A DNA stretch of 64,000 bases from Paracoccus binzhouensis (GCF_016446475.1 NZ_JAEHFP010000008.1:1-64000), one strand, 5' to 3'; positions 1-8,336 are shown, counted from the first letter of the stretch. Program-made: numbers and translations. Notes: generated by a model not told the origin, from the letters alone.

Positions 1-495
1 CGCGCGCGCCATGCCGCTGGCGGCGCGATCGGCCGCGGCCAGCCGGTCCAGGTCGGCGGGGGTGCCGGTGGCGACCGGCAGGCCCGGCGCGGCGTCCAGG
101 GCGATGCCCTGATGCTGGGCGATGCGGCCGGTGGCGCGAAAGCCCAGCCTTTCGTAAAGCGGCAGCCCCGCCGCCGTGGCGACCAGGCGCATCTCGCGCT
201 CTCCGGCCAGGGCGATCACCGCCTGCATCAGCGCCCGGCCCAGGCCGCGGCCGCGCATCGAGGCATCCACGATGATCATGTTCAGCGTCGCCACCGCGCC
301 GAAGGCCGAGCACAGCGCCGTGCCGACGACCCGATCCCCGTCCAGCGCCACGACGCCCCGCGAGACGGACAGGTTCAGCGCCCAGTCCTCGGGCCGGTGC
401 GGCCAGCCGGCCTGCCGGGACAGCGCCAGGGCCTGCGGCAGATGCGCGGCGGTGAAGCCGGCCAGCGCGGGGGGGATGGTGGTGGCGGTGCTCAT
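1..495 (-). CDS. GNAT family N-acetyltransferase, C-terminus cut by window edge
   Basis: Begins with ATG at 495 and runs off the left edge, leaving about 165 codons. The acetyl-CoA binding signature RGRGLG is seen after a beta-strand reading TLNMIIVD, followed by LPLYERLGFRATG, the usual GNAT beta6-alpha4 segment. A second domain starts after the HQGIA motif. Order and local sequence (WPHRPEDW, HQGIA) match the complete GNAT protein at 4215-5144, so the two are paralogs bracketing the same cluster. The acetylated substrate cannot be told; a small amine or amino acid is plausible given the ArgE-like deacylase next door. Confidence 0.85.
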   Translation of the reverse strand, partial: MSTATTIPPALAGFTAAHLPQALALSRQAGWPHRPEDWALNLSVSRGVVALDGDRVVGTALCSAFGAVATLNMIIVDASMRGRGLGRALMQAVIALAGEREMRLVATAAGLPLYERLGFRATGRIAQHQGIALDAAPGLPVATGTPADLDRLAAADRAASGMARA

Positions 496-610
496 GCGGT
501 CATCCTTGTTCGCGCCCATCCTGCCACGCGCCGAAAGGCAGGATCACCGATCTGGCGCGGCCGGACGGCATGTCCTGCGGATCGCATCCGCGCCGCCGCA
601 GAAAATGCCG

Positions 611-1723
611 TCAGGGACATAGCGCCTGCCCCAGCCGGCGGATCATGGCGCAGGCAGCCTGCAATTCGCCCCGTTCCAGGTATTCCTCGGGGCGGTGGGC
701 GCGGGCGATGTCGCCGGGGCCGCAGATGATGGCGGGAATGCCGGCCTGCTGGAAAAGCCCGGCCTCGGTGCCGTAGCTGACGGCGCCCAGCGGCGCCGTG
801 CCCGTCAGCCCGGCCACCAGCCGCGCCAGCGGATGCTCGCCCTCGAGCGCCAGCGCCGGATAGGAGGACAGCCAGTCCACCGCCAGCCCCGCCGCCTCGG
901 CCGCCGCGACCACCGGCTCCAGGATCGCCCCGGGATCGGCGCCGTGGATCGCCCGGGCCTCGATCTGCGCCTCGGCCCGGTCGGGGATGATGTTGACTGC
1001 CTGCCCGCCGGCCACGGTGCCGATCTGCAGGCTGGACCAGGGCGGTGCGAAACGCGCGTCCTGCGGCCCCGACCGCAGCGCCTCGGCCTGTAGGGCGGCT
1101 GCGTTCAGCGCCGGCAGCAGCGCATGGATCGCGTTCGCCCCCAGGTCGGGGCGCGCGCTGTGGCCCGCCACGCCCGAGGCCAGCAGCCGCAGCGCCGCCT
1201 TGCCCTTGTGGGCCAGCACCGGCGCCATGCCCGAGGGCTCGCCGATGATCGCCCCCAGCGGCGGCGCGCACAGATCCGGCAGCGCCGCCAGCAGATGCGG
1301 CACGCCGCGGCAGCCCGCCTCCTCGTCATAGGACAGCGCGATGTGGATGGGCACCGACAGCGGCATCGCCGCCAGTTCCGGCGCCACGGCCAGCGCCGCG
1401 GCGACGAAGCCCTTCATGTCGCAGGCGCCGCGCCCGACCAGCCGCTCGCCTTCGCGCCGCAGCGCGAAGGGATCGGCCCGCCAGCCCGGCTCGGCCGCCG
1501 GCACCACGTCCAGGTGGCCCGACAGCACATAGCCCGGGCGCGCCGCCTCGCCGATGGTGGCGAAAAGGTTCCAGTGGTCGCCCTCGGGCCCGGGGATCAG
1601 CGCAGAGGCGATGCCGTGCCCGTGCAGCCAGCCCCGCACGAAGCCGATGACGTCGCCGTTCGGGCCGCCCACGACGCTGGGAAACCCGACCAGCCGCTCC
1701 AGAAGATCAATCGGCGAAGACAT
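611..1723 (-). CDS. ArgE/DapE-family M20 deacylase (acetylornithine deacetylase-like)
   Basis: A 370-residue cytoplasmic zinc amidohydrolase of the M20A family, which removes an acyl group from an N-acylated amino acid. Metal-site motifs are visible: SGHLDVVP (His and Asp ligands, near residue 70), GRGACDMKGF (bridging Asp), SYDEEAGCRG (catalytic Glu plus Glu ligand) and a C-terminal YGTEAGLF/AHRPEEY pair. Length fits ArgE. The start overlaps the end of the upstream cupin gene by 17 bp, so the two are probably co-translated. Since it sits with a catabolic divergon and not with arginine genes, the real substrate may be another N-acyl amino acid. Confidence 0.88.
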   Translation of the reverse strand: MSSPIDLLERLVGFPSVVGGPNGDVIGFVRGWLHGHGIASALIPGPEGDHWNLFATIGEAARPGYVLSGHLDVVPAAEPGWRADPFALRREGERLVGRGACDMKGFVAAALAVAPELAAMPLSVPIHIALSYDEEAGCRGVPHLLAALPDLCAPPLGAIIGEPSGMAPVLAHKGKAALRLLASGVAGHSARPDLGANAIHALLPALNAAALQAEALRSGPQDARFAPPWSSLQIGTVAGGQAVNIIPDRAEAQIEARAIHGADPGAILEPVVAAAEAAGLAVDWLSSYPALALEGEHPLARLVAGLTGTAPLGAVSYGTEAGLFQQAGIPAIICGPGDIARAHRPEEYLERGELQAACAMIRRLGQALCP

Positions 1724-2069
1724 AGATCTTGCGCACCGTCTCGACGGTCTTCCAGATGCCCCTGAAGCCCGGCTTCATCAGGAAGCTGTCGCCGGCGACG
1801 AAGCGGCGCGTCTCGCCGCCCTCCTCGGTCAGCTCGACCACCCCGGACAGGATATGGCAGAATTCCAGCGCCTCGCCCTTGGCCGAGCGCGTGGTGCCGG
1901 GGGTGGCTTCCCAGATGCCGGTGCGGATCCTCGTCCAGTTGCCCAGCGGCACCTCGTCCAGCGCCCAGGTCCGGAAGGCGGGGGCGCCCTCGACCAGCTT
2001 CTCGGGGGCGGCACCGTCCTCGCGCGGGGGGAAGGCGGGGGCGGTGTCGATGGGGGTCAGCAATGCCAT
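1707..2069 (-). CDS. Small cupin-domain protein
   Basis: Encodes 120 residues that form one cupin barrel (EutQ-like/DUF861 type): TRSAKGEALEFCHILSG is followed by VELTEEGGETRRFVAGDSFLMKPGFRGIWKTVE, the paired cupin motifs. The start at 2069 is chosen for its Shine-Dalgarno (AAAGGAGATCCC just upstream); a longer in-frame extension has no such site. Proteins of this type often accompany FAD amine/amino-acid oxidases and ABC systems in alphaproteobacteria, where their reaction is mostly unknown. It heads the minus-strand arm of a divergon, facing the HAD gene at 2266. Confidence 0.85.
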   Translation of the reverse strand: MALLTPIDTAPAFPPREDGAAPEKLVEGAPAFRTWALDEVPLGNWTRIRTGIWEATPGTTRSAKGEALEFCHILSGVVELTEEGGETRRFVAGDSFLMKPGFRGIWKTVETVRKIYVFAD

Positions 2070-2265
2070 GGGATCTCCTTTCCTTGCTCGCCGCCAGCTT
2101 CGCCCGATCCGCGCGGGGCAAGGCACCGTTGTCACGGCGGGGGCGGCATCGCCTGCCGTCCGCCGCGGGAAATTCGCAATGTCCTGCCGTCCACGGCGGC
2201 TCTGCCGCATGCGCTGTGGCGGGAGCGGGCCGAAGATGGCCCGGACGGACCAACAGGAGGCCAGC
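2070..2265. promoter_or_regulatory. Divergent promoter region between cupin/argE-like and HAD/FAD arms
   Basis: This 196-bp gap separates two divergent start codons and must carry both promoters. A 10-bp direct repeat CCTGCCGTCC occurs at 2152-2161 and 2183-2192, 31 bp apart (about three helical turns), and could bind a shared regulator. No convincing -35/-10 pair was identified. Confidence 0.4.
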
Positions 2266-2928
2266 ATGGCGCATCGCCCCAAATTCATCACCTTCGACTG
2301 CCACGGCACGATGATCCTCTTCGACATGGCCGGCGCCGCCCGCGACCATTACGGCGCGCAGCTGGGCGGGCGGATCGACGGCTTCATCGCCGATTTCGCC
2401 GCCTATCGCCTGGACGAGGTGCTGGGCGCCTGGAAACCCTATGCCGAGGTGGTCCACAACGCGCTGGAGCGGACCTGCAGGCGCAACGGCATCGCCTTCG
2501 ATCCGGCCGTGGCCGCGGCCATCTACGACCGCGTGCCAGGCTGGGGGCCGCATCCCGACGTGCCGGCCGGGCTGCAGCGCATCGCCGGCCATATCCCGCT
2601 GGTGGCGCTGACCAATTCCATGAACGCGCAGATCCCGCACAACATCGCCCGGCTGGGCGCGCCCATCGACCATGTCTTCACCGCCGAAAGCGCCGGCGCC
2701 TACAAGCCGCAGATGCGCGCCTTCGAATACATGTTCGACCAGCTGGGCTGCGGCCCCGAGGACGTGCTGCATGTCTCCTCGAGCTTCCGCTACGACCTGA
2801 TGACCGCGCATGACCTGGGGATTCGCAACAAGGTCTGGGTGAACCGCGGCCACGAGCCGGCCAATCCCTATTACGGCTATACCGAGGTCAAGGACATCTC
2901 GGGCCTGGCCGAGGTGCTGGGGCTGTGA
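2266..2928 (+). CDS. Haloacid dehalogenase type II (HAD superfamily hydrolase)
   Basis: A 220-residue HAD-fold hydrolase. Motif I is FDCHGTMI: the nucleophile Asp is present, but the second Asp typical of phosphatases is replaced by His-Gly, as in L-2-haloacid dehalogenase-like proteins. Motif II is VALTNSMN, motif III the Lys in SAGAYKPQMRAF, and motif IV is HVSSSFRYDLMTAHDLG, with Ser/Asp in place of the acidic pair. The start ATG follows an AGGAGG ribosome-binding site. The stop overlaps the GTG start of the FAD oxidoreductase, so the pair is translationally coupled. A true dehalogenation role is not assured; many relatives act in amine/amino-acid catabolic clusters. Confidence 0.85.
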   Translation: MAHRPKFITFDCHGTMILFDMAGAARDHYGAQLGGRIDGFIADFAAYRLDEVLGAWKPYAEVVHNALERTCRRNGIAFDPAVAAAIYDRVPGWGPHPDVPAGLQRIAGHIPLVALTNSMNAQIPHNIARLGAPIDHVFTAESAGAYKPQMRAFEYMFDQLGCGPEDVLHVSSSFRYDLMTAHDLGIRNKVWVNRGHEPANPYYGYTEVKDISGLAEVLGL

Positions 2929-4208
2929 CCAAATACGCATCCTATTGGCTGGACGGCGTGGCGCCCTTTGCCCACGGACAGCAGGGCCCGGTCGAGGGGC
3001 GCTTCGACGTGGCGGTGATCGGCGGCGGCTTCACCGGACTGAACGCCGCCCGCAGCCTGGCCAGTGCCGGGGCCAGGGTGGCGCTGCTCGAGGCCGGGAC
3101 GGTCGGCTCGGGCGCCTCGGGCCGCAACGGCGGGCATCTGAACAATGGCATCGCCCATGGCTATGCCGAGGCCAAGGCGCATCTGGGCACGCACCGTGCC
3201 CATGCGCTCTATCGCGCCTATGACCGTTCGATCGACATGATCGAGCAGATCGTGGCCGAGGAAGGCATCGCCTGCGACTTCCGCCGCTCGGGCAAGCTGA
3301 AGCTGGCCTCCAAGCCCAGCCATGTCGCGGGCTTGCGCGCGAATTTCGACCTGATCCATGCCGAGGTCGATCCCGACACCCGCTGGCTGGACCGGCAGGA
3401 CCTGGCGGCCGAGATCGGCTCGGACGGCTTCCACGGCGCGATGCTCTACGAGAAATCGGCGATGATGCACATGGGGCGCTATGCCCAGGGGCTGGCCGCG
3501 GCGGCGCATCGCCACGGCGCGGCGATCTGGGAAGCGGCGCCGGTCACCGCGCGCAGCAAGCTGACCGGCGGCTGGCTGCTGCAGACCCCGCGCGGGGCGC
3601 TGGCGGCCGGGCGGGTCATCGCCGCGACCGGCGCCTATGGCAGCACGCCGCCGCTGCGGCATTTCCGGCGCCGCATCGTCCCGGTCGGCTCCTTCATCAT
3701 CGCCACCCGCCCGCTGACCGAAGCGGAAATCGCCGCCACCCTGCCCGGCGACCGCACCTGCGTCACCTCGCTGAACATCGGCAACTATTTCCGGCTGTCG
3801 CCCGACCGGCGGCTGATCTTCGGCGGCCGGGCGCGGTTCTCGGCCCGCTCGGATCAGGGCTCGGACGCGAAATCGGGGGCGATCCTGCGCCGTTCGATGG
3901 CGGCGATCTTTCCGCATCTGGCGGATGTGCGGATCGACTATTGCTGGGGCGGGCTGGTGGACATGACCAGGGACCGCTTCCCCCGCGCCGGCGAGGCGGA
4001 CGGCATGATCTATGGCATGGGCTATTCCGGCCATGGCGCGCAGATGTCCACGCTGATCGGCCAGGCGCTGGCCGACATGGCCATGGGGCGGCCCGACAGC
4101 AACCCGCTGGCCGGCATGGACTGGCCCGCGATCCCCGCGCATGCCGGCAAACCCTGGTTCCTGCCGCTGGTCGGGCTGTGGTTCGGGCTGAAGGACCGGC
4201 TGTCCTGA
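2925..4208 (+). CDS. DAO-family FAD-dependent oxidoreductase (PuuB/amine-oxidase-like)
   Basis: A 427-residue flavoprotein starting with GTG inside the stop codon of the HAD gene. An N-terminal Rossmann dinucleotide motif (DVAVIGGGFTGLNAA, near residues 28-42) is followed by GSGASGRNGGHL, the signature of the DAO/glycine-oxidase family that includes gamma-glutamylputrescine oxidase. The FAD-proximal C-terminal motif is MIYGMGYSGHGAQMSTLIGQ. It probably oxidises an amine or amino acid to an imine with H2O2 or quinone reduction. The neighbouring ArgE-like deacylase suggests a gamma-glutamyl- or N-acyl-amine route, but the substrate is inferred only from company kept. Confidence 0.85.
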   Translation: MTKYASYWLDGVAPFAHGQQGPVEGRFDVAVIGGGFTGLNAARSLASAGARVALLEAGTVGSGASGRNGGHLNNGIAHGYAEAKAHLGTHRAHALYRAYDRSIDMIEQIVAEEGIACDFRRSGKLKLASKPSHVAGLRANFDLIHAEVDPDTRWLDRQDLAAEIGSDGFHGAMLYEKSAMMHMGRYAQGLAAAAHRHGAAIWEAAPVTARSKLTGGWLLQTPRGALAAGRVIAATGAYGSTPPLRHFRRRIVPVGSFIIATRPLTEAEIAATLPGDRTCVTSLNIGNYFRLSPDRRLIFGGRARFSARSDQGSDAKSGAILRRSMAAIFPHLADVRIDYCWGGLVDMTRDRFPRAGEADGMIYGMGYSGHGAQMSTLIGQALADMAMGRPDSNPLAGMDWPAIPAHAGKPWFLPLVGLWFGLKDRLS

Positions 4209-4214
4209 AGCCCC

Positions 4215-5144
4215 CTAGCCCAGCGAATGCGCGGCCAGGCCGTAGATCACCGGCCCTTGCGCCGCCCGGCGCTGCCGCCCGAGGCGCATTTCGGTGACGG
4301 TGTCGAAGGGTGCCAGCCCGGCCTCGGCCAGGAAGGCCAGGAAGGCCGGGCTGCCCGCCGGCGTGTCGAGCCGGGTGAAGGTTCCGGCATTGGCCGCGAT
4401 CAGCGGCGCCGCCAGGGCCATGGCCATGCCGTCGTCCTCCGCCACCACCGGACCGATCACCACCCCCTTGCCGAAATCGCGCTGCAGGGCAAAGCCGCGC
4501 AGCGCGCCGTCGTGCAGCGCCACCATGCCGGTCGAAAGCGGCAGCAGCGCATCCAGGATCCGCGCCCGCGCCGCACCATAGGCCGCCGCATCCAGCGCCC
4601 GCAGCGCCGGCTCGTCCCCGGGCTGCAGGGCGCGGATCCGCAGGCCCGGCACAGGCGCGGCCGCGACCGGGCGGGCGATGCCCTGCTGCTGGTGGATGGT
4701 GGCGACCGGCAGGAACCCCGCCGCCGCGTAAAGCCGATAGCCCGAGCGCGTGGCGCTGAGCCGCAGGTCGCGGCCGGCGCAATCGGCCAGCACCCGCTGC
4801 AGCAGCCATTTCCCGGCCCCGCGCGCCTGCAGCCGCGGCGCCGTCACCATCATCCCCAGCATGGCGAAATCCTCGCCGACCGGGAAATACATGGCCGAGC
4901 CGACCGGGCGGCCGATCTGGTCGGTGGCCAGATAGCCCCGGCCCAGCGACAGGAACAGGTCGAGGTCGCGCGGCCGATGCGGCCACAGCACCCCCACCGT
5001 CAGCTCGTGCAGCAATTGCCGCTGCGCCAGGCCCAGCGGCTCGGCGCTGGTCTCGTAGGCGTCGATCCGCAGATGCGGCGCAAGGCTGCGCCCGCCGGTC
5101 GCCGGGGCCCCGTCGGCCGGCGCGCTCGCCTTGTTGTCCTCCAT
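4215..5144 (-). CDS. Two-domain GNAT acetyltransferase
   Basis: A 309-residue protein convergent with the FAD oxidoreductase, six bases apart. The first GNAT domain carries LGMMVTAPRLQARGAGKWLL with the QARGAG acetyl-CoA loop. A second domain starts after HQQQGIARP and reads ARILDALLP...GPVVAEDDGMAMALAAPL, like the YitH/HolE two-domain proteins. The start at 5144 (MEDNK) follows GGGGAGGCGAC. The frame stays open upstream to an ATG at 5402, but those codons look like the beginning of a different protein (see 5250-5402). It is a paralog of the partial GNAT at 1-495. Confidence 0.8.
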   Translation of the reverse strand: MEDNKASAPADGAPATGGRSLAPHLRIDAYETSAEPLGLAQRQLLHELTVGVLWPHRPRDLDLFLSLGRGYLATDQIGRPVGSAMYFPVGEDFAMLGMMVTAPRLQARGAGKWLLQRVLADCAGRDLRLSATRSGYRLYAAAGFLPVATIHQQQGIARPVAAAPVPGLRIRALQPGDEPALRALDAAAYGAARARILDALLPLSTGMVALHDGALRGFALQRDFGKGVVIGPVVAEDDGMAMALAAPLIAANAGTFTRLDTPAGSPAFLAFLAEAGLAPFDTVTEMRLGRQRRAAQGPVIYGLAAHSLG

Positions 5145-5249
5145 GTCGCCTCCCCGCTCCGCCCGCCGTTCCCGGGCAGTATGCCCCGGGGCCGCCGCGA
5201 TTTGATGCCGTATCGGGCCGGGATGGACGAATATCGTGCCGCGAAACGG

Positions 5250-5402
5250 CCCCATCCGGCGCGGTTCGGCCTGGGCCGGCACCGCCTCGGGGTCCCGGGC
5301 CAGGTCCAGCCGGTTCAGGGCATAGCGCGCCGCCAGATCCTGCATGACGCGGGGGCGCAGGGGATGGACGACCAGAAGGTCGGGCTTGCTCGCAGGCTTC
5401 AT
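5250..5402 (-). pseudogene. Remnant of a D-2-hydroxyacid dehydrogenase N-terminus, in frame with the GNAT gene
   Basis: The first ~50 codons from ATG 5402 read PDLLVVHPLRPRVMQDLAA and then a RYALNRLDLARDPEA segment, the typical opening (beta1-alpha1-beta2) of GhrB-like 2-hydroxyacid dehydrogenases. After that the text turns into low-complexity sequence, and no NAD-binding or catalytic domain follows. The frame then runs straight into the GNAT gene. I read this as the 5' stump of a deleted dehydrogenase gene that was once divergent from quiC1. The family assignment is from memory of the N-terminal pattern and needs a database search. Confidence 0.5.
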
Positions 5403-5432
5403 GCGTCCTCCAGCGGCGGACGCCTGCGCCAG

Positions 5433-5520
5433 ATTAACATCCGGTTAATCGCACCACCAAACCGGCATTTGCCGTTACGGGGATTCTCTGCGACCCTTGC
5501 CGCATCAGGGAAAGGGTGCG
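5433..5520 (+). promoter_or_regulatory. Operator/promoter of quiC1, same architecture as at 10182
   Basis: Contains the inverted repeat TTAAC-ATCCG-GTTAA (5434-5448), then a TTTGCCGTTACGG block, then CTGCGACC just upstream of the Shine-Dalgarno. The same three blocks with identical spacing stand before the MHS transporter gene at 10183. The palindrome lies upstream of the likely -35 (TTTGCC), which would suit an activator. No regulator gene is present in the cluster itself. Confidence 0.6.
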
Positions 5521-5522
5521 GG

Positions 5523-7403
5523 ATGAAGACCTCGATTGCCACCGTGTCGATCTCGGGCAGCTTTACCGAAAAGCTCGCCGCGATCCAGCAGGCCGGATTC
5601 GACGGGATCGAGATCTTCGAGCAGGATTTCCTCGCCTCGGACTTCACCCCGGCCGAGGTCGGCCGCATGGTCCGCGACCACGGGCTGGAGATCACCCTGT
5701 TCCAGCCCTTCCGCGATTTCGAGGGCTTGCCCGAGCCCCTGCGCTCGCGCGCCTTCGCCCGGGCGCAGCGCAAGTTCGACCTGATGGCCGAGCTGGGCAC
5801 CGACCTGGTGCTCGTCTGCTCCTCGACCCATCCCGAGGCGCTTGGCGGCATCGACCGCGCCGCGGCCGATTTCCGCGAACTGGGCGAGATCGCGGCGCAG
5901 CGCGGCATCCGCATCGGCTACGAGGCGCTGTGCTGGGGCCGGCACGTCAACGACCACCGCGACGCCTGGGAGATCGTGCGCCGCGCCGATCACCCGAATG
6001 TCGGCCTGATCCTCGACAGCTTCCACACGCTGGGCCGCAAGCTCGACCCGGACAGCATCCGCCGCATTCCCGGCGACCGCATCTTCTTCGTGCAGCTGGC
6101 CGACGCGCCGCTGATCGGGATGGACCTGCTCTATTGGTCGCGGCATTTCCGCAACATGCCGGGCGAGGGCGACCTGGACGTCACCGGCTTCACCCGCGCG
6201 GTCATGGCCACCGGCTATGACGGGCCGCTGAGCCTGGAAATCTTCAACGACCAGTTCCGCGCCGGTCTGCCGCGCCTGGTGGCCCGCGACGGCCATCGCA
6301 GCCTGGTGGCGCTCATGGACCGCGTGCGCCGGGCCGAGCCTTCGCTCTCCGTCGATCTGCCCGCCTTTCCCGCCCCCGCCCCGGTCGAGCGGGTCGAGTT
6401 CGTCGAATTCGCCACCTCGGCCCAGGATGCCGGGCCGCTGGAGGCGCTGCTGGCCGCGGCCGGCTTCGTGCAGGCCGGGCGGCACCGCAGCAAGCAGGTG
6501 ACACTGTGGCGGCAGGGCGGCGTCAACCTGCTGGTCAATGCCGAGCCCGAGGGCTTCGCCCACAGCGCCTGGGTCACGCATGGCACCGGCGTCTCCGAGG
6601 TGGCGCTGATGGTCCCCGACGCCCGCGCCGCCTACGACCGCGCCCTGGCGCTGGGGGCCGAGCCGCATGTCGCCCCCCATGCCGCGCAGGAGCTGGAGAT
6701 CCCCGGCATCCGCGGCGCCGGCAGCAACGTGATCCGACTCCTGGACCGGAAAGGCGATCTGGGCCGGATCTGGCAGGTGGATTTCGCCCTTGACGACCCC
6801 GCGCCGCCGGGCGCCGGGCTGGCCGGCATCGACCACCTGGCCCAGACCATGGCCCATGACGAGATGCTCAGCTGGTCGCTGTTCTATACCACCCTGTTCA
6901 CGGCCGAAAAGGCGCCGATGGTCGATGTGGTCGATCCCGACGGGCTGGTGCGCAGCCAGGCCATCCAGGCCGGCGGGCTGCGCATCACCCTGAACGGTGC
7001 CGAGGCGCGGCGCACCCTGGCCGGGCAGTTCCTGCAAGAGACCTTCGGCGCCTCGGTCCAGCACATCGCCTTTGCGACGGACGATATCTTCGCCACCGCC
7101 ACGGCGATGGCGGCGCGCGGCTTTCCCTTCCTGCGCATCGGCGCCAATTACTACGACGATGTCGAGGCGCGCTTCGGCCTCGACCCCGCCTTCACCGCCC
7201 GGTTGCGCGCCCATCACATCATGTATGACGAGGATGCCGGCGGGCAGTTCCTGCAGTTCTATTCGACCGCCCTGCCCGGCGGCCTGTTCCTGGAGATCGT
7301 GCAGCGCCACGGCGATTATGCCGGCTATGGCGCGCCGAACGCCCCGTTCCGCATCGCCGCGCAAAAGCGCAGCATGCGGCCCAGGGGCATGCCGAAAGCC
7401 TAG
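5523..7403 (+). CDS. quiC1: 3-Dehydroshikimate dehydratase, QuiC1 type (xylose-isomerase-like + HPPD-like fusion)
   Basis: A 626-residue two-domain enzyme converting 3-dehydroshikimate to protocatechuate in quinate/shikimate catabolism. The N-terminal half (about 1-270) is an AP-endonuclease-2/xylose-isomerase TIM barrel with metal-ligand motifs IGYEALCWGRHVN, VGLILDSFHTLG, FVQLADAP and LSLEIFND. The C-terminal half (about 290-600) is a vicinal-oxygen-chelate domain resembling 4-hydroxyphenylpyruvate dioxygenase, with IDHLAQTM, VQHIAFATDDI and GGLFLEIVQRHGDYAGYG. This fusion and length are characteristic of bacterial QuiC1. The ATG at 5523 follows a GGGTGCGG stretch. It converges on the epimerase gene with a 4-bp stop overlap. 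Confidence 0.92.
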   Translation: MKTSIATVSISGSFTEKLAAIQQAGFDGIEIFEQDFLASDFTPAEVGRMVRDHGLEITLFQPFRDFEGLPEPLRSRAFARAQRKFDLMAELGTDLVLVCSSTHPEALGGIDRAAADFRELGEIAAQRGIRIGYEALCWGRHVNDHRDAWEIVRRADHPNVGLILDSFHTLGRKLDPDSIRRIPGDRIFFVQLADAPLIGMDLLYWSRHFRNMPGEGDLDVTGFTRAVMATGYDGPLSLEIFNDQFRAGLPRLVARDGHRSLVALMDRVRRAEPSLSVDLPAFPAPAPVERVEFVEFATSAQDAGPLEALLAAAGFVQAGRHRSKQVTLWRQGGVNLLVNAEPEGFAHSAWVTHGTGVSEVALMVPDARAAYDRALALGAEPHVAPHAAQELEIPGIRGAGSNVIRLLDRKGDLGRIWQVDFALDDPAPPGAGLAGIDHLAQTMAHDEMLSWSLFYTTLFTAEKAPMVDVVDPDGLVRSQAIQAGGLRITLNGAEARRTLAGQFLQETFGASVQHIAFATDDIFATATAMAARGFPFLRIGANYYDDVEARFGLDPAFTARLRAHHIMYDEDAGGQFLQFYSTALPGGLFLEIVQRHGDYAGYGAPNAPFRIAAQKRSMRPRGMPKA

Positions 7404-8293
7404 CCGCCCAGTTCCGCCAGCGTCCGGCGGATGCCCTCCTCGATCGGCGTCACGGGATGGGCGCCCAGCCAGTCCGGCACCGGGTCCGAGGCCAGTTCCG
7501 CCGGAATGCGCAGCGGCGGGCCGTCGATGGTGATGCCGTCCCAGCCGCTCTGCCGGGCAAGCTCGGCGGTGAAGTCTGCCATCCCGCGCGTGTCGCCAGC
7601 CATGGTCAGCACCGTCGCGCCCTGCATCGGCCGCAGCATCGCCGCGGCCAGCAGCCGCGCAACGTCATCCACATGCACGAAGCCCACCCGGCCCGAGAAG
7701 CGGATCACCGCCGGCTCGCGCCGGACCGAAGCCGCAAGCGCGATGGACGGCCCGGCTGCGATGCCGCTGCTGATCCCCGGCCCGTAGACGATATAGGGCC
7801 GCAGCCCCAGGCTGGGCAGGCCGTGATCGGCGGCATGGACCCGCGCCAGCCCCTCGACCGCCAGCTTGGTCACGCCATAGACGGTCATCGGCCGCGGCAC
7901 CGTGGCGCTGTCCGGGCCGAACACCCCGGCGGTGCTGAGCCAGGCGACCGGCACCCGCAGCCGGCGCGCCAGTTCGAAGACATGCGCCGAGCCCAGCACA
8001 TTGACCCGCACCGCCCGCGCCGGATCGGCGGCGCAATCCACCGTCATCAGCCCGGCCAGATGCACGATGCCGTCGCAGCCCTCGCCCGCGCGGGCCAGTG
8101 AATCGGCATCGGTGACGTCGCCGGCCGCCGCCTCGCAGCCCACCGGCAGCGCGGTGCGGCGGATCGCGGCTTCGAGGTCGAAGAGCCGCGGGACGATGCC
8201 CTGCGCCGCCAGCGCCGCCGCCACCCGCAGGCCGATGAAGCCGGTGCCCCCGGTCAGAAGAACGCGGCGCGGCCGCCCTGTATCCTGTGTCAT
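7400..8293 (-). CDS. NAD-dependent epimerase/dehydratase (extended SDR)
   Basis: A 297-residue extended short-chain dehydrogenase. The N-terminal NAD-binding motif is VLLTGGTGFIGLRVA, and the catalytic Tyr-x3-Lys is MTVYGVTKLAVEG with an upstream SerThr pair in WLSTAGVFG. The start at 8293 follows GGAGGAAACCAGC. The reaction is unknown. Its place between quiC1 and the KstD-like flavoprotein, with which it shares a divergent promoter, suggests oxidation or epimerisation of a cyclohexane carboxylate related to quinate/shikimate, but that is inference from context. Confidence 0.8.
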   Translation of the reverse strand: MTQDTGRPRRVLLTGGTGFIGLRVAAALAAQGIVPRLFDLEAAIRRTALPVGCEAAAGDVTDADSLARAGEGCDGIVHLAGLMTVDCAADPARAVRVNVLGSAHVFELARRLRVPVAWLSTAGVFGPDSATVPRPMTVYGVTKLAVEGLARVHAADHGLPSLGLRPYIVYGPGISSGIAAGPSIALAASVRREPAVIRFSGRVGFVHVDDVARLLAAAMLRPMQGATVLTMAGDTRGMADFTAELARQSGWDGITIDGPPLRIPAELASDPVPDWLGAHPVTPIEEGIRRTLAELGG

Positions 8294-8319
8294 GCTGGTT
8301 TCCTCCTGTCCCGCATCAT

Positions 8320-8336
8320 ATTGAATGATATTCAAT
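8320..8336. promoter_or_regulatory. Inverted repeat operator ATTGAAT-GAT-ATTCAAT
   Basis: A perfect 7-bp inverted repeat with a 3-bp spacer lies in an AT-rich island between the divergent epimerase (start 8293) and flavoprotein (start 8411) genes. It is 26 bp upstream of the epimerase start. The size suits a GntR- or IclR-type dimer. It differs from the TTAAC-N5-GTTAA element of the two neighbouring shikimate promoters. Confidence 0.55.

Noticed and set aside
4215-5402. A single 395-residue GNAT protein starting at 5402
   Set aside because: The first 50 residues look like a different family and a strong ribosome-binding site precedes the internal start at 5144.
4227-5522. N-terminal extension of the quiC1 frame reaching back to 4227
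   Set aside because: It is antisense to the GNAT gene, has low-complexity composition and would cover the conserved operator; the QuiC1 family starts at 5523.
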